Source of the DNA: Clostridia bacterium
Lineage (GTDB): Bacteria > Bacillota > Clostridia > Oscillospirales > Acutalibacteraceae
DNA length: 64,000 nucleotides
Direction of reading: 5' to 3'
NCBI GenBank assembly: GCA_017517135.1
Contig: JAFXAK010000024.1
Span: 62,001-126,000, forward strand
How positions within the stretch are numbered: position 1 is the stretch's first letter; every line of letters starts with the position of its first letter. A program made the position numbers and the translations under genes. Positions 11,516-20,600 of this stretch are shown here, one piece after another. The notes under the pieces were generated by a model. It saw only the letters and a program-made list of their open reading frames with translations, ran no database searches and was not told where the DNA came from.

Positions 11516-11546
11516 TGAGCCGATACACTAAAAAGTGTTCGGCTCA
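11516..11546. terminator. Shared terminator between PHP and SDR genes
   Basis: A 13-bp stem TGAGCCGA-ACACT/AGTGT-TCGGCTCA with one bulge separates convergent genes; the T run is strong on the minus strand (CAGTTTTTTG) and weak on the plus strand. Confidence 0.8.
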
Positions 11547-11564
11547 TATTTAATACAAAAAAAA

Positions 11565-13094
11565 TTATTTTTTCTTTTCCCAACCCTCAAAGATTTCATC
11601 AAACACATAAACATTGTGTTCATCTTTTCTGTGGTTTGTATACCATACCTGTGCAAAGAAGGGATTTGTTTTTGCAATTTCATCATAGTTCCACTTCTTG
11701 ACAGGTAAATAGCACTCGGGACACCAATGGCCGCCAAGGAGAATAAGATTGGGGCTTGCTTCAAACTCGGCACCGCAGCAGCCGCACTTCCAACGGAGCT
11801 TTGTGCTGAGGTCACCCTTTGTCATCTTTTCGCTCAAGCATTCACCGCCTCTGAATGCAGCAGCCTGCTTCATATCTTCAATTCCGAGCTCGCTCTTGGG
11901 CTTGCTTTCATCATAGCCGTGGTCAAGCTTATATTTATCAGCAGCTGTTATATCCTTATCAGGGCTTTCAAGCTTGAAATCTTCCCATTTTGAGGGGATT
12001 TCAAGATATTCCTCATAAGAACCGTAGTAAGCTGAAAGTCTTACGGGATCCTGTGTTTTTATCCAGTCAAGAGTACCCCACTTCTTGGTCATTGCAATCT
12101 TCTTCATAAAGGGCTTTGCACATGCACCGATAAGCTTCTTTGTGGGAATGTATTTAGGAATTGTGTAGAACTTTTCACACTGCTTTGCAAGATAATCAAA
12201 ATATTCCTTTACAGGGATATTTGCACGGAAGTGAAGATAATTTTCAAGAATATCACCGTCTGCATAGTACTGACCGTGGAAGTTCTTTGTTGTAAACCAG
12301 TTGGGATCAAACAAGGTTTTGGGAGAACCGAGACCGATACAGCCGAGAAGATACTCTTCAAACTCAAAGTTAGTAAGTCTGTATTCCTTACCTGAACCGA
12401 TGTTATAGAATCGGCACCAGAAATCATCGGGAAGATATCCTGTAACAAGGTTTGCCATAAGACGGCCTGCATCCTCAACCGTACACCATTCAAGCATACC
12501 GTTAAGAGGAACATGGTACATAATAGGTTCCATATTGTGCAGAATTTCAGGATAAAGAATACCTGACTGGCGCATAACAACCCAATGCTTTATTCCGCTT
12601 TCAACAAAAACCTTTTCCGCCATAACCTTGGAAACAGCATAATGGTCGTAAACAGATACCTTTATGGGGTCACCGCAACGGCCCCAGTGAATGGGCATAT
12701 TTCTGTCACCTGTTTCAGCAACAGAGCCTATGTAGCAAACCTTTATATCGTCTGCGTTGGGCTGTGCGAGAACAGCCTTACAGATATTTTCAGCAGCACC
12801 GACATTTACTTTTCTTGTTGAATAGGGCTTGTAGTCCGCTGCAGGAGAAACCATACCGCCGATATGAAGAACATAGTCAGCACCGGTTACACCCTTGAGA
12901 ATTGTTTCATAATCAAGGAAATCACCCCAGATTATTTCAACATTCTTCTTTCCCATATAGGGTAAAAGAAGATGCTTATTCTTATCACTCGGTCTTGAAA
13001 GAAAATTGATTTTTACATCGGGACGCTTAACAAGCTCCTTGAAAGCAGCCCAACCCATATTACCGCTACCGCCGGTAAGAAATACAGTTTTCAT
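11565..13094 (-). CDS. NAD-dependent epimerase/dehydratase (extended SDR) with C-terminal zinc ribbon
   Basis: The N-terminus carries the Rossmann motif TGGSGNMGWAA and the catalytic pair in YAVSK, so residues 1-330 form an extended short-chain dehydrogenase acting on an NDP-sugar or similar substrate. Residues about 430-475 hold a zinc ribbon (WKCGCCGAEF and GGHWCPECYLP, four cysteines), uncommon for this fold. The total of 509 residues is well above the usual 300-350. ATG at 13094 has a TTGGAGG ribosome site. It is monocistronic with its own promoter and terminator. The substrate cannot be read from the sequence. Confidence 0.85.
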   Translation of the reverse strand: MKTVFLTGGSGNMGWAAFKELVKRPDVKINFLSRPSDKNKHLLLPYMGKKNVEIIWGDFLDYETILKGVTGADYVLHIGGMVSPAADYKPYSTRKVNVGAAENICKAVLAQPNADDIKVCYIGSVAETGDRNMPIHWGRCGDPIKVSVYDHYAVSKVMAEKVFVESGIKHWVVMRQSGILYPEILHNMEPIMYHVPLNGMLEWCTVEDAGRLMANLVTGYLPDDFWCRFYNIGSGKEYRLTNFEFEEYLLGCIGLGSPKTLFDPNWFTTKNFHGQYYADGDILENYLHFRANIPVKEYFDYLAKQCEKFYTIPKYIPTKKLIGACAKPFMKKIAMTKKWGTLDWIKTQDPVRLSAYYGSYEEYLEIPSKWEDFKLESPDKDITAADKYKLDHGYDESKPKSELGIEDMKQAAAFRGGECLSEKMTKGDLSTKLRWKCGCCGAEFEASPNLILLGGHWCPECYLPVKKWNYDEIAKTNPFFAQVWYTNHRKDEHNVYVFDEIFEGWEKKK

Positions 13095-13136
13095 TTTTCG
13101 TCCTCCAAAATGTTATATTTAATATTCCACGCACCT

Positions 13137-13165
13137 ATTTTACACATCAGAACAACAAAAGTCTA
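13137..13165 (-). promoter_or_regulatory. Promoter of the SDR-zinc ribbon gene
   Basis: TAGACT (13165-13160) and TAAAAT (13142-13137) lie 17 bp apart on the minus strand. Confidence 0.6.
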
Positions 13166-13270
13166 CACTTTGAACGATATTTAATCACAACAAATAAATT
13201 ATTTACGGTTTACTAAATATTTGTTAAATGTTTGTTAATATTTTATCAAACAAAGAAACCAAAAAAGTAA

Positions 13271-13299
13271 GGGAGACATATTCTTTGAAAATGTCTCCC
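13271..13299 (-). terminator. Terminator after metallophosphoesterase
   Basis: A perfect 9-bp stem GGGAGACAT/ATGTCTCCC lies 24 bp past the stop codon, followed on the minus strand by TTACTTTTTT. Confidence 0.75.
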
Positions 13300-13322
13300 T
13301 GTAAAAATTAAATATTTATTGA

Positions 13323-14504
13323 TTAACCGAAAATATTAAAAACTGAAAATATGGTAGCAAGACACTGAACTGTAAATTCAAGCCATGTATCAAGCATTAC
13401 AGCGAAATATGCCTCAACCTCACTTATATCACCGAATTCTGTTACCCTTGAGCCTTCCTTGAGAGCCTGCTGAGAAACAGTTGCCATATAGGTTTTATAT
13501 GTGGAAGTATCGTTTTCATCAAGCTCAATAATTCTTGCACCGCGGTTGATATTAAGACCGTAGGAGTGGAATGTGCAACCGGGAGTGTTGATGATATCGA
13601 TACCGTCCTTCTCAACAACAAAGCTGTTCTGATGGTCATGACCGGAGTAAATAGCTACGATATCGCCTGTTTCCACCATAGCATCAAACTGACCGTGGTT
13701 ATAGTAACCGGGACAGGTGGGCTCAAAAATATAGCCTGTTTTCAGTGTTGTGATATTGGGAATGTATGTGTAAGAAACACCGTCAAATGCAAGACCGAGC
13801 TCTCCGAGGTCAACAGCAGATTCAAAATAAAGCTCTTCGCAAACATCCTGAACGATTATATGCTGGAAAGCCATTGCAGGAACTGTTTCACCGTTGTTGA
13901 TGAGTTTTAATGCATTGGAGGTGTTCTTATACCATTCAATCTGATCCTCATGAACACAGTCATAACCCTGTTCAACATACTGATTGGAATCAAACATATA
14001 GAGATTGTATGCTATCTTTGACATATCTGAGCTGTACACAAGAAGATTGTGTGTGCCGACACCCGTAAGCTCAGGATCAGCATCATAAGCTAAGCAATAC
14101 TTACCGCCATAGAGCTTATACATAAGGAAAAGCTCTTCATTTGTGTAGTCCTGCTCTCTGTCGTGATTACCGAAAACAAATGTAAAATATGTTTCGTTGT
14201 TAACAAAAAGATCGCAGATTTCCTTGATTGCATTTTCCTTCAATTCATAAGGAGCAACACTGTTGTCTCCACCGAGAACAACAAGGTCAGGCTTATATTC
14301 CTGAAGAACCTCGTTAATAAACTGAGCAATAGTTTTGTTCATCGGATAAGTGTCCTGAATATCACAGATGTTCATAATGGTAAACTTTCCGTTTTCATTA
14401 AACTTCAGAGTCCCTGTTGCTTCATCAACAGCTGCAAATGCGGGAACTGCCATAGATAAAACAAAAACTGCTGCGAGAATAACTGCAAAAATTTTCTTTT
14501 TCAT
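13323..14504 (-). CDS. Exported calcineurin-like metallophosphoesterase
   Basis: The protein is a secreted or surface phosphoesterase. From the chosen ATG at 14504 it has 393 residues and starts with a classic signal peptide (KKK, then a hydrophobic core ending AVPAFA) cleaved around residue 25. Metallophosphoesterase motifs follow in order: NICDIQD, VLGGDNS, VFGNHDREQ, and GHDHQNSF near the C-terminal part. The longer reading frame to 14627 is rejected because AGGAGG lies just before 14504. The protein ends in a hydrophobic/amphipathic tail (CLATIFSVFNIFG) that may hold it at the membrane. The substrate is unknown. Confidence 0.9.
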   Translation of the reverse strand: MKKKIFAVILAAVFVLSMAVPAFAAVDEATGTLKFNENGKFTIMNICDIQDTYPMNKTIAQFINEVLQEYKPDLVVLGGDNSVAPYELKENAIKEICDLFVNNETYFTFVFGNHDREQDYTNEELFLMYKLYGGKYCLAYDADPELTGVGTHNLLVYSSDMSKIAYNLYMFDSNQYVEQGYDCVHEDQIEWYKNTSNALKLINNGETVPAMAFQHIIVQDVCEELYFESAVDLGELGLAFDGVSYTYIPNITTLKTGYIFEPTCPGYYNHGQFDAMVETGDIVAIYSGHDHQNSFVVEKDGIDIINTPGCTFHSYGLNINRGARIIELDENDTSTYKTYMATVSQQALKEGSRVTEFGDISEVEAYFAVMLDTWLEFTVQCLATIFSVFNIFG

Positions 14505-14537
14505 AAAAATACTTCCTCCTGATAAATATACACATAT

Positions 14538-14566
14538 AATATAACACTTAAAGAATAAACTGTCAA
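14538..14566 (-). promoter_or_regulatory. Sigma-A promoter of the metallophosphoesterase gene
   Basis: Consensus TTGACA (14566-14561) and TATATT (14543-14538) are 17 bp apart on the minus strand. Confidence 0.8.
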
Positions 14567-14663
14567 TAAATAATATTTTTTCGTCAAAATAATTAAAAAA
14601 TGTTTTTATTTTTAAGCATATTAACAAATGTTTTTTTATTTTTAAGTTATTATAAATTTTGGA

Positions 14664-14692
14664 TTGATATTAGCATTTTTTTGTTTTATTAT
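14664..14692 (+). promoter_or_regulatory. Promoter of the TIM-barrel isomerase gene
   Basis: TTGATA (14664-14669) and TATTAT (14687-14692) are 17 bp apart, 34 bp before the start codon. Confidence 0.7.
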
Positions 14693-14725
14693 AGCAGTAT
14701 AAATTACCCGCAAAGGATGATAAGG

Positions 14726-15499
14726 ATGAACAAACCCGTACTCGGTATTCAAGGCTATACTTTAAGAGAATTCTGTCAGAATGCAGAGGATTTTGACAAT
14801 ATTCTCGGCTTTCTTCAGGAACTCGGAGTAAAAACAATACAGATTTCCGCAATTGGTCCCATTCCCGCAGATGTGCAGAAAAAAGCACTTGATAAACACA
14901 AAATTGATGTCTGTGTAACCCACAAGCCGTTTGACAGAATGCTGGGTGACCTTGATGCTCTTATCGAGGAACATAAAATAATAAATTGTGATGCCATAGG
15001 TCTCGGAGCCCCTTCAGATGAATACACCGGGACATTTGAAAAGGTAAAAAACTTTGTTGAAAAAGCAAATGCAGTTGCAAAAAAGCTTAAAAAACACGGT
15101 ATGACCTTCAATTATCATAACCATGCTTTTGAATTCACCGTACTTGAAAACGGACAGTCAATGATGGATTATCTTTTAGAGAACACAGATCCTGAGTGTT
15201 TCCACTTTATTCCCGATGTTGCATGGATTCACTTTGCAGGTGCCGATCCCGTGGAATACCTTGAGAAAATGAGAGGCAGAGTAAAGGTACTTCATTTCAA
15301 GGACTATATTTTAGTTGACGGGGAAAGAAAATTCTGCACATTGGGCGAGGGCTTGGTTGACCTTAAAGCCTGCTATGAAAAAGCAAAGGAACTTAATATC
15401 CCCTACATTATGTATGAACAGGATTGCGACTGGGTTGATAATGATGCCAAAAAAGCTACAAAGCTTTCCTGGGAATATATGAACAGTATTGCCGATTAA
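14726..15499 (+). CDS. Sugar phosphate isomerase/epimerase, xylose isomerase-like TIM barrel
   Basis: The 257-residue protein starts MNKPVLGIQGYTLREF and has the conserved metal-site segments of the AP endonuclease 2/xylose isomerase-like fold: FNYHNHAFEF, FIPDVAWIHFAG, VLHFKDYI and the late MYEQD. Such proteins isomerise or epimerise keto sugars and inositol derivatives; the substrate is not readable. The longer frame to 14600 is rejected because it would begin upstream of the promoter; AAAGG at 14712-14716 fits ATG 14726. Confidence 0.88.
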   Translation: MNKPVLGIQGYTLREFCQNAEDFDNILGFLQELGVKTIQISAIGPIPADVQKKALDKHKIDVCVTHKPFDRMLGDLDALIEEHKIINCDAIGLGAPSDEYTGTFEKVKNFVEKANAVAKKLKKHGMTFNYHNHAFEFTVLENGQSMMDYLLENTDPECFHFIPDVAWIHFAGADPVEYLEKMRGRVKVLHFKDYILVDGERKFCTLGEGLVDLKACYEKAKELNIPYIMYEQDCDWVDNDAKKATKLSWEYMNSIAD

Positions 15500-15507
15500 T
15501 AAACAAA

Positions 15508-15550
15508 AAAGCACCGTCAGATACCGATAAATGGATTTGACAGGTGCTTT
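15508..15550. terminator. Shared terminator between convergent genes
   Basis: A stem AAAGCACC-GTCA with TGAC-A-GGTGCTTT (one bulge) separates the isomerase gene from the convergent FliB-like gene. Confidence 0.65.
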
Positions 15551-15555
15551 ATTGC

Positions 15556-16485
15556 TTATACAGACCGCAAAAATGTGTATATTTTTTCAATATTATCTGT
15601 GTTATGTTCTATTTCTTTTGAATATAATCTTGTAATTTCTTCGAAAGAATAATCCGAGCATAAATAAAGCTGTTCACATAACCACACAGAAAACAGAATA
15701 AACCTGAGAGTTGTTACAATATCGCAGTCATTAACGGCTTTAAGAAAATACCGATAAATATAGTAAGAAAGCAATACATTTAATTTATTCTCTTCAACAC
15801 GGATATCTTTTTTATGTACCGTACACACCAATATTGTTTTCCATTCGTCAGTCAGAATTTCCAATTCATTCCGACAGAATTCAACGCTTTGTAAAAAAGA
15901 AAAATCAGCATTGCACTCATATTGAAAAGAAGCAATTTCCTTCTGTATTTCTGTTGCAAGGCAACAAAGCTTTTCAAGCTTTTGCTTATAAGACATCTGA
16001 TTTCGCAGTATTTCAAAAGCCCGATTTCTGCCTTTAGCAAGCAGCTGCAAAACATAATCATCGCTATCGGTGGAAATTTCGGGGTAAGGCTGTTCATCAC
16101 ACGAAGCATCAAAAATCAGGCGGACAGTTTCGGGGCAGGATAATGACGGACAGATTTCGGTAAAATCATCATATTCTTCAACAAAATCGGGATGCTGACG
16201 GCAGACATCACAGGTGTATTCCTTGCCGAGATTTATATGGATATCGCATAAATTATGCTTATTAAGAAACGGACATCTGCCGTTATCAAGCTTGAACAGA
16301 TAATCCCCGTCTTCATCCCTGAACAGACTCTGTCTCAGTTTTTCTCCGAATTCTCCGTTAATACCGTTATATTTAATCAGAGCTTCTTCATCAACAACAA
16401 TTTCCCATTTTGCACAACAGGTATCAGGACAAGCATCGCACAGGCAGGAAAATTTATCATAAAAGGACGGATAATATTTTTTCAT
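15556..16485 (-). CDS. FliB-like protein (flagellin lysine-N-methylase family)
   Basis: The 309-residue protein starts MKKYYPSFYDKFSC and has the family's cysteine clusters: CLCDACPDTCCAKW, GRCPFLNKHNLCDIH and CDVCRQHP followed by CPSLSCPE, which together likely bind an Fe-S centre or zinc. Salmonella FliB methylates flagellin lysines, but homologues are common in non-flagellated Clostridia and no flagellar gene is seen here, so the substrate is open. ATG at 16485 is preferred over 16497 because GAGG overlaps the upstream ATG. Its stop faces the shared terminator at 15508-15550. Confidence 0.85.
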   Translation of the reverse strand: MKKYYPSFYDKFSCLCDACPDTCCAKWEIVVDEEALIKYNGINGEFGEKLRQSLFRDEDGDYLFKLDNGRCPFLNKHNLCDIHINLGKEYTCDVCRQHPDFVEEYDDFTEICPSLSCPETVRLIFDASCDEQPYPEISTDSDDYVLQLLAKGRNRAFEILRNQMSYKQKLEKLCCLATEIQKEIASFQYECNADFSFLQSVEFCRNELEILTDEWKTILVCTVHKKDIRVEENKLNVLLSYYIYRYFLKAVNDCDIVTTLRFILFSVWLCEQLYLCSDYSFEEITRLYSKEIEHNTDNIEKIYTFLRSV

Positions 16486-16503
16486 AATAATCCTCATACC
16501 AAA

Positions 16504-16534
16504 AAAAGCACTATGACAAAATCACAGTGCTTTT
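16504..16534 (-). terminator. Terminator after pfkA
   Basis: A stem AAAAGCACT/AGTGCTTTT with a short inner extension and a following T run on the minus strand lies 12 bp past the pfkA stop. Confidence 0.75.
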
Positions 16535-16546
16535 AATCAAACAAAA

Positions 16547-17536
16547 TCAGATTGAAATTTCCATTGCAGTATCGTAAAGAGAAAGGTCAATGGATTTTTT
16601 CATATTGAGAGCTTCAACAATATCAAAATCAACAATCTTTTCCTTCTGCATAGCAACAACTCTGTTACCGATACCGTTAAGAAGCAGATGTGCGGCATAT
16701 GAACCCATCTGGCTGCCTACTACTCTGTCCTTTGCAGAGGGAGAACCGCCTCTCTGCACATGACCGAGAACAGATGCTCTTGCTTCAACACCGAGGTTGT
16801 GTTCAATATACTTTGCAAGTGCACCGACACCGTTGATTCCCTGAGCAACAAGCTTTTCATTGACACCCTCAGCTACAACGATAATAAAGTGCATCTTGCC
16901 TGTTTTCTGAGTTCTCTTCATTCTTTCAATGATATCTTTTTCAATATCAAAATCGAGTTCGGGAATGAGAATAGAAGTTGCACCGACTGCAATACCTGCA
17001 TTAAGTGCGAGATAACCTGCTCTTCTGCCCATAACCTCAACAACAGTACAACGGTCGTGAGATTCACTTGTGTCACGGATACGGTCCACCATATCCATAA
17101 TTGTGTTGAGGCAGGTATCATAACCGATGGTATAGTCACAGCAAGAAATGTCATTATCAATTGTGCCGGGAATACCAACACAGTTGATACCTCTTACGGA
17201 AAGGTCTCTTGCACCTCTGAAAGAACCGTCACCGCCGATAACAACTATACCTTCAATTTCATTAGCCTTACAGACATCAATAGCCCTCTGCATACCTTCT
17301 TCAGTTGCAAATTCAGGGCTTCTTGCTGAATAAAGCATTGTGCCGCCTCTGTGAATGATATCAGAAACACTTCTGAGATTCATTTCATACATATCGCCTT
17401 GCATAAGTCCCTGATAACCTCTGCGGATACCGAGCACACGGACACCGTTTTCGCATCCTGTTCTTACAACAGCTCTGATAGCGGCATTCATACCGGGAGC
17501 ATCGCCGCCGCTTGTTAAAACTGCAATTGTTTTCAT
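16547..17536 (-). CDS. pfkA: ATP-dependent 6-phosphofructokinase
   Basis: PfkA phosphorylates fructose 6-phosphate, the committed step of glycolysis. The 329-residue protein has SGGDAPGMNAAIRA, IGGDGSFRGA, the catalytic GIPGTIDNDI and VEVMGRRAGYLA, and LGHVQRGGSPS near the C-terminus, all typical of the tetrameric bacterial enzyme. A consensus promoter lies 43 bp upstream, separating it from dnaE; dnaE-pfkA adjacency is common in Firmicutes. Confidence 0.97.
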   Translation of the reverse strand: MKTIAVLTSGGDAPGMNAAIRAVVRTGCENGVRVLGIRRGYQGLMQGDMYEMNLRSVSDIIHRGGTMLYSARSPEFATEEGMQRAIDVCKANEIEGIVVIGGDGSFRGARDLSVRGINCVGIPGTIDNDISCCDYTIGYDTCLNTIMDMVDRIRDTSESHDRCTVVEVMGRRAGYLALNAGIAVGATSILIPELDFDIEKDIIERMKRTQKTGKMHFIIVVAEGVNEKLVAQGINGVGALAKYIEHNLGVEARASVLGHVQRGGSPSAKDRVVGSQMGSYAAHLLLNGIGNRVVAMQKEKIVDFDIVEALNMKKSIDLSLYDTAMEISI

Positions 17537-17578
17537 TTATATTTCCTCCTGAGACAAATATATACAATTCAATCTAAT

Positions 17579-17607
17579 ATAATATAGACAAATAAAACCA
17601 ATGTCAA
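17579..17607 (-). promoter_or_regulatory. Sigma-A promoter of pfkA
   Basis: TTGACA (17607-17602) and TATTAT (17584-17579) are 17 bp apart on the minus strand, just after the dnaE end and before pfkA. Confidence 0.75.
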
Positions 17608-17654
17608 TATTAATTTGTAATTTTATTCACAAAGATGTCAATAAAAGGGGCAAA

Positions 17655-20600
17655 TCACAGCTTTCTGACAACATTTGAATCTCCGAGCAGCTTTTTCAAC
17701 CCATATAACAGCTTGTCGTTATTCTCCACATAAATACCTGATGCAAAATCATAGCTGTTTGTGTCCGAATAATACATTATAACGGGAACATTTCCGTCAA
17801 AAATCGCACACATCTTTTTTGCCTTTACACATTCATCTGAAGCGGCTGAGGGCAATCGGAGAAAAATTCCTCGGTTTGTCTTTTTTGCAGGTGCAGGCTT
17901 TGAAACAACAGGTGCTTCTTCCTTTTTTGTTTCTTCGGGAATTTTTGTTTCCTGAGGTGCATCCTGCTGCAGTTCTTTTTCTTGAGTTTTCGGCAATTCG
18001 TAAGCTGAATAAGCACTCTTAGGAGTAAGATAATCAAGCTCGGGCAATTTATAATCCTTGAGATAAGCTTCATCATCGGGAATATCTCTTAAAGGCACAA
18101 CATCTTCACACAAAAGCTTAGGTACTTCATCATCTCTGAGTGAAACCTTACCGGTAAGAAGCACTATTTCATCTTCTATAAAATATTGACCGTATTTATC
18201 AAATTTTTTCGGAAAAACAAGAACTTCAACAGCACCGTATACATCTTCGATTGTCAGGAATGCCATTGTTGTGTCATTTTTGGTGATTTTCTTTCTGACC
18301 GTTGCAAGAATGCATAAAAGTCTTACCTTATCTCCGTCTTTATACGGAGAATCCGGTTCGGAAACGGTAGAAGCAAGAATATCGGAGGTCTTGGCACTTC
18401 CCAATGATTTTGAAAGCTTCATATGCTCTCTTATCGGATGGCCTGACATATAAAGACCTGTGGTTTCCTTTTCAGCTGCAAGTCGCTCCTTTTCGGGAAG
18501 CTCTCCCACATCGGGAGGTGTTATTTCAACAGCCTTTGCCAAAGCAGAGCCTAAATCAAACAGCCCTATCTGACCTTCTATTTTGTTTTTCTTGTCGCTT
18601 TCAAGGTCACTTATAATATCGTCAATCATCAGAAGCATCTGATTTCTGTTAAGACCGAAACAATCCATTGCACCGCTCTTTATCAGATTTTCCATTGCTC
18701 TGCGGTTAAATTCCTTGCAATAGCAACGCTTACAGAAGGAATAGTAGCTTTCATACAAGCCGTTTTCTTCGCGTTCCTCGATTATTACTTTGATAAAGCC
18801 GCTGCCGAGATTTTTGATTGCAAGCAGACCGAAGCGGATATTTTCGCCTACAACGGAGAAGGTTTCCATACTTTCGTTAACGCTGGGAGGCAGAACCTGA
18901 AAACCGAGAGAAGTCTGACACTCGGTTATGTATCCTACTACCTTATCGGTGTTATCAAGAACACTGGTAAGCATTGCTGCCATAAATTCCTGCGGATAGT
19001 AATGACGAAGCCAAGCGGTCTGATATGTTACAAGGGCATATGCGGCAGAGTGTGATTTGTTGAAAGCATATGAAGCAAAGGATGCCATATCGTCAAATAT
19101 TGCATTGGCAGCATCTTCTGAGATACCTCGCTTTAAACAGCCGTCGCATTTTGAACCGCCGTCGGTACCGTCGGAGCCGTAAAGGAAATACTGTCTTTGC
19201 TGTGCAAGCACATCTGCCTGCTTTTTTGCAACAGCTCTACGCACCATATCCGCAGCACCCAAGGAGTATCCCGCAAGCTCTCGGAAAATCTGCATAACCT
19301 GCTCCTGATAAACTATTGTACCGTAGGTAACATCAAGAATAGGCTTAAGCTCGGGGGTATGATACTTTATATGCTCGGGATCCATTCTGTTACTGAGATA
19401 TGCGGGAATAAAGTCCATAGGACCGGGACGGTAAAGAGCAATAACGGCTATTATATCTTCAAGGTTTCTCGGCTGCATATTAATCATAAGGGATCTGATA
19501 CCGCCGGATTCGCACTGGAACACACCGAAGGTACCGCCCTCGCCTAACATCTTATATACATTCTGATCGTCAACATCAATTTGCATAATATCGAGTTCAG
19601 GATCTTTTTTGTGAATCATTTTGACGGCATCGTCAATAACGGTAAGTGTACGAAGCCCCAGAAAGTCCATTTTCAAAAGACCGAGCTTTTCAACCCAGCC
19701 CTTATAAAACTGTGTAACAACAGAGTCACCGCTCTTGAAAAGCGGTACATATTCATCAACGGGCTTATCGCAGATAACAACACCTGCTGCGTGCATACCC
19801 GTATTTCTGGGCATACCCTCAATTTTAATGGATGTATCGATAACCTTTTTTACCATCGGGTTTTCATCATACATCTTTTTAAGCTCCTGGTTTGACTGCA
19901 GGGCTTTTTCGATAGTCATTCCGAGCTCCTGCGGAATTTCCTTCTGTATCGCAGAGCATTCCGCAACCGACATTCCGAGCACCTTACCGACATCTCGGAC
20001 GGCACCTCGAGCCGCCAGAGTACCGAAGGTGGCTATCTGTGCAACATGGTCTGCACCGTAGCGTCTTACAACATAGTCAATAACTTCCTGTCTGCGTTCG
20101 TAACAGAAGTCAATATCAAAGTCGGGCATGCTTACTCGCTCGGGATTCAAGAATCGCTCAAACAGCAAGGAGTAACGCATCGGATCAATATCCGTAATAC
20201 CGCAGGTGAATGCGGCAATACTGCCAGCACCCGAGCCTCGGCCGGGACCTACGGGAATACCAACAGACTTTGCATAGTTTATATAATCCCAAACGATAAG
20301 GAAATAGTCAATAAATCCCATCTGATTGATAATACCCAACTCATAGTCTAATCTTTCAAGATATTCTTTAGGATAATTTTCACCGTATCTCTTTACCATT
20401 CCGTCATAACACATATCACGGAAAAACTCAAAATGATCCTGATTATTCGGAACCTCAAACACGGGAAGCTTTGTATCACCAAAAGAAAACTTTACATTAC
20501 AGCGTGCTGCAATTTTATTTGTATTTTCAATGGCATCGGGAACATCAGGAAACAATGCTGCCATTTCATCGCCGCTTTTTACATAAAATTCCTCTGTTTC

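Noticed and set aside
16760-17329. Long plus-strand reading frame (189 codons)
   Set aside because: It is antisense to pfkA and rich in Cys/Asn as expected of a codon-bias shadow.
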